The translations under genes and the position numbers were made by a program. Below, one piece after another: positions 62,946-64,000 of a stretch of DNA of 64,000 nucleotides. The DNA comes from Paludibacteraceae bacterium (GTDB lineage Bacteria; Bacteroidota; Bacteroidia; Bacteroidales; Paludibacteraceae). The stretch covers positions 166,408 through 230,407 of the forward strand of contig JAFUVS010000014.1 of the NCBI GenBank assembly GCA_017471175.1, read 5' to 3'. How positions within the stretch are numbered: position 1 is the first letter of the stretch; each line of letters starts with the position of its first letter. The notes under the pieces are model-generated. The model saw nothing but the letters and a program-made list of their open reading frames with translations. It was not told where the DNA came from and did no database searches.

Positions 62946-63233
62946 TTATCTCTTCCGTCTCTTTTGCCCCATCCTGTCGTAGTGGTTCCACATCTCCCAG
63001 ATGAGGATTTCTTTCTTCTCTTCGTTTATCTGGTACACCAGCCGGTGCTTGGCACTTATGCGCCGGATATAAAAGATGTCGCCATCGTTCACTTTCTCCA
63101 GACCACCGCCACCATTGGAGTAAGGGGCAAGCTTGATTTCTTCCACGATAGCCATCGCGGTCTCTGCGTACGAGCTTCGCAGCACTTTCGTGCGGTCTTT
63201 CTCACCTCCTTTGGTGTATTGAACGGTGTACAT
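62946..63233 (-). CDS. Txe/YoeB-like toxin (RelE superfamily), without visible antitoxin
   Basis: With the start MYTVQYTKGGEKDR (63233) it has 95 residues; an in-frame ATG at 63248 adds five. The motif DIFYIRRISAKHRLVYQINEEKKEILIWEMWNHYD matches the YoeB end (RRINxxHRLVY, then a terminal HY). YoeB toxins cleave mRNA at the ribosome. No antitoxin gene adjoins it: SGNH ends 22 bp before and DUF1848 begins 3 bp after. Either the antitoxin was lost or the protein is no longer a toxin. Confidence 0.78.
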   Translation of the reverse strand: MYTVQYTKGGEKDRTKVLRSSYAETAMAIVEEIKLAPYSNGGGGLEKVNDGDIFYIRRISAKHRLVYQINEEKKEILIWEMWNHYDRMGQKRRKR

Positions 63234-63245
63234 TGAATAGCTATC

Positions 63246-63339
63246 CATTCAGTATTTATTTCAGTATCTCTGTAATCTTTTCTTCAAATCGTGGGAGCCA
63301 CCAGAGTTTGTATCCGGCACGTGTGGGATGGATGCCGTC
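63246..63339. repeat. 94-bp direct repeat, copy B (in the SGNH hydrolase 3' end)
   Basis: Partner of 60638-60731. It spans the last 28 codons of the SGNH gene (IHPTRAGYKLWWLPRFEEK region), its stop and about 10 bp beyond. Confidence 0.9.
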
Positions 63340-63987
63340 TGGCGCCATGTAGAGGTCAATGTGCGCACGGCCTTCGGCATTGAATGCTTCGTCAGTTGTC
63401 AAGTCGAGGATGTATGCACCCCATTTGTCCGCCACCTTGCGGGCGTTTTCCAGCATCGCCATGTACTGGTCATCGCTCAGGAAAGGCGAGGTGTAGATGA
63501 GCACGGGGCAATGCCAGTGGTCTCGCACGTACGCCATGATAAACTCCATTCCGCCGAGGGTGGTAGCGAGGTTGAAATCCGCTGTGTCGGTACCTTCGCT
63601 TATTGCGCCGATGCTCTCCGCCGGCAGGCGTGAGTCGTTAGTGGAGAGTTGGAGCACAAAGAGGTCGGGCTGCACATCCAACGGCAGGTCGTGGATACGG
63701 GCGGAGAAAGAGAGATCTTCTTTGCTCGGATCGGCTCCGATGATCTGCGCGAGGAATGCGCCTGCTTCGGGACTCTGCGGGATATTGGCAATCGTCGTGC
63801 CGGACGCCGCCTCTTTGTAGCAAGTTGCGCCGTTGTGTTTTGCGAACATGTCGGCGGTTGCTTCGCCGTGAGCTATCAGGCCGAAAGTGATAGACGACCC
63901 CAGCCAAAAAACAGTCTTTCCCTGCAAGGGGCTGTGCATGAGTGTCTCAAGACTGTCAAGGCTGTACTGAGGTGCATTGCCCGGCAT
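63256..63987 (-). CDS. SGNH/GDSL hydrolase family protein
   Basis: A 243-residue lipase/acetylhydrolase-like protein with the block I nucleophile in TVFWLGSSITFG, block III-like LQLSTND and the catalytic DGIHPTRAGY (Asp and His). No signal peptide is seen. The frame remains open upstream of the ATG at 63987 to the edge of the window, so the real start may lie outside. Its 3' 84 bp are duplicated at 60648-60731. Confidence 0.85.
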   Translation of the reverse strand: MPGNAPQYSLDSLETLMHSPLQGKTVFWLGSSITFGLIAHGEATADMFAKHNGATCYKEAASGTTIANIPQSPEAGAFLAQIIGADPSKEDLSFSARIHDLPLDVQPDLFVLQLSTNDSRLPAESIGAISEGTDTADFNLATTLGGMEFIMAYVRDHWHCPVLIYTSPFLSDDQYMAMLENARKVADKWGAYILDLTTDEAFNAEGRAHIDLYMAPDGIHPTRAGYKLWWLPRFEEKITEILK

Positions 63988-64000
63988 CTCATCGCCGGAA

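Noticed and set aside
1-64000. CRISPR array, prophage, insertion sequence, rRNA or tRNA.
   Set aside because: No regularly spaced repeats with spacers, transposase or phage genes, or rRNA/tRNA-like sequences were recognised by eye; a covariance-model search could still reveal a small RNA.

Overview
The window looks like a 64-kb piece of a Bacteroidales chromosome. The evidence is the Bacteroidetes vegetative promoter (TTG, about 20 nt, TAnnTTTG) in front of many genes, the lack of clear Shine-Dalgarno sequences, a GldD gliding/secretion lipoprotein, a C10 cysteine protease with a type IX secretion C-terminal sorting domain, a GGGP-synthase family gene, a DUF3667 protein, and glycogen genes of the Bacteroides type. 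The family or genus cannot be fixed from the window alone. No rRNA, tRNA, CRISPR array, insertion sequence or prophage was seen.

Layout. 1-2.5 kb (+): the end of an M16 peptidase, era, and an HtrA protease behind a perfect sigma-54 type promoter. 2.5-9.9 kb (-): a housekeeping run efp, galK, tig, mpl, dCMP deaminase, ctpA, rpe. 9.8-10.45 kb: a noncoding region of about 670 bp with two different short tandem-repeat arrays. 10.4-17.8 kb (+): valS, DAHP synthase/chorismate mutase, a YhcH/TabA-family protein, glgB, nagB. 17.8-28.0 kb (-): GH20 hexosaminidase, FNT transporter, RluA-type synthase, rsfS, ftsH and an M16 peptidase ending at a clear terminator, then engB and a Usp-like gene. 28.1-30.4 kb (+): a TGS/uridine-kinase-like protein and a SPOR protein. 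30.4-35.3 kb (-): glucan phosphorylase and GH3 beta-glucosidase. 35.5-47.3 kb (+): a tightly packed run of eleven genes from a short RNase R-like nuclease to a MlaD-like protein, ending at a strong terminator. dnaA follows behind its own promoter. 49.0-52.1 kb: an iron-sulfur-flavoprotein-like reductase, then a three-gene ECF sigma-factor operon preceded by a nested palindrome. 52.2-57.1 kb (-): a 1632-residue C10 protease. 57.2-64 kb (-): accessory genes (esterase, bile-acid:Na symporter family, YdeI-like, DUF3667, MmcQ/YjbR, methyltransferase, ABM monooxygenase, DUF1848, YoeB-like toxin, SGNH hydrolase) containing a scrambled locus with a near-perfect 94-bp direct repeat.

The genes serve envelope quality control (HtrA, CtpA, FtsH, M16, PepO), translation (EF-P, ValRS, RsfS, RluA family, TadA, Dus, Era, EngB), glycogen and amino-sugar metabolism (GlgB, GlgP, NagB, GH20, GH3), outer-membrane and type IX functions (GldD, MlaD, the C10 protease) and replication initiation (DnaA). 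The points most worth a second look are: sigma-54-like sites upstream of three envelope proteases; interlocked divergent promoters; an RNase R lacking its cold-shock domains behind a nearly leaderless promoter; the palindrome and short membrane protein of the ECF operon; the twin 390-residue modules of the C10 protease; and the duplicated SGNH 3' end fused to a phosphatase fragment.
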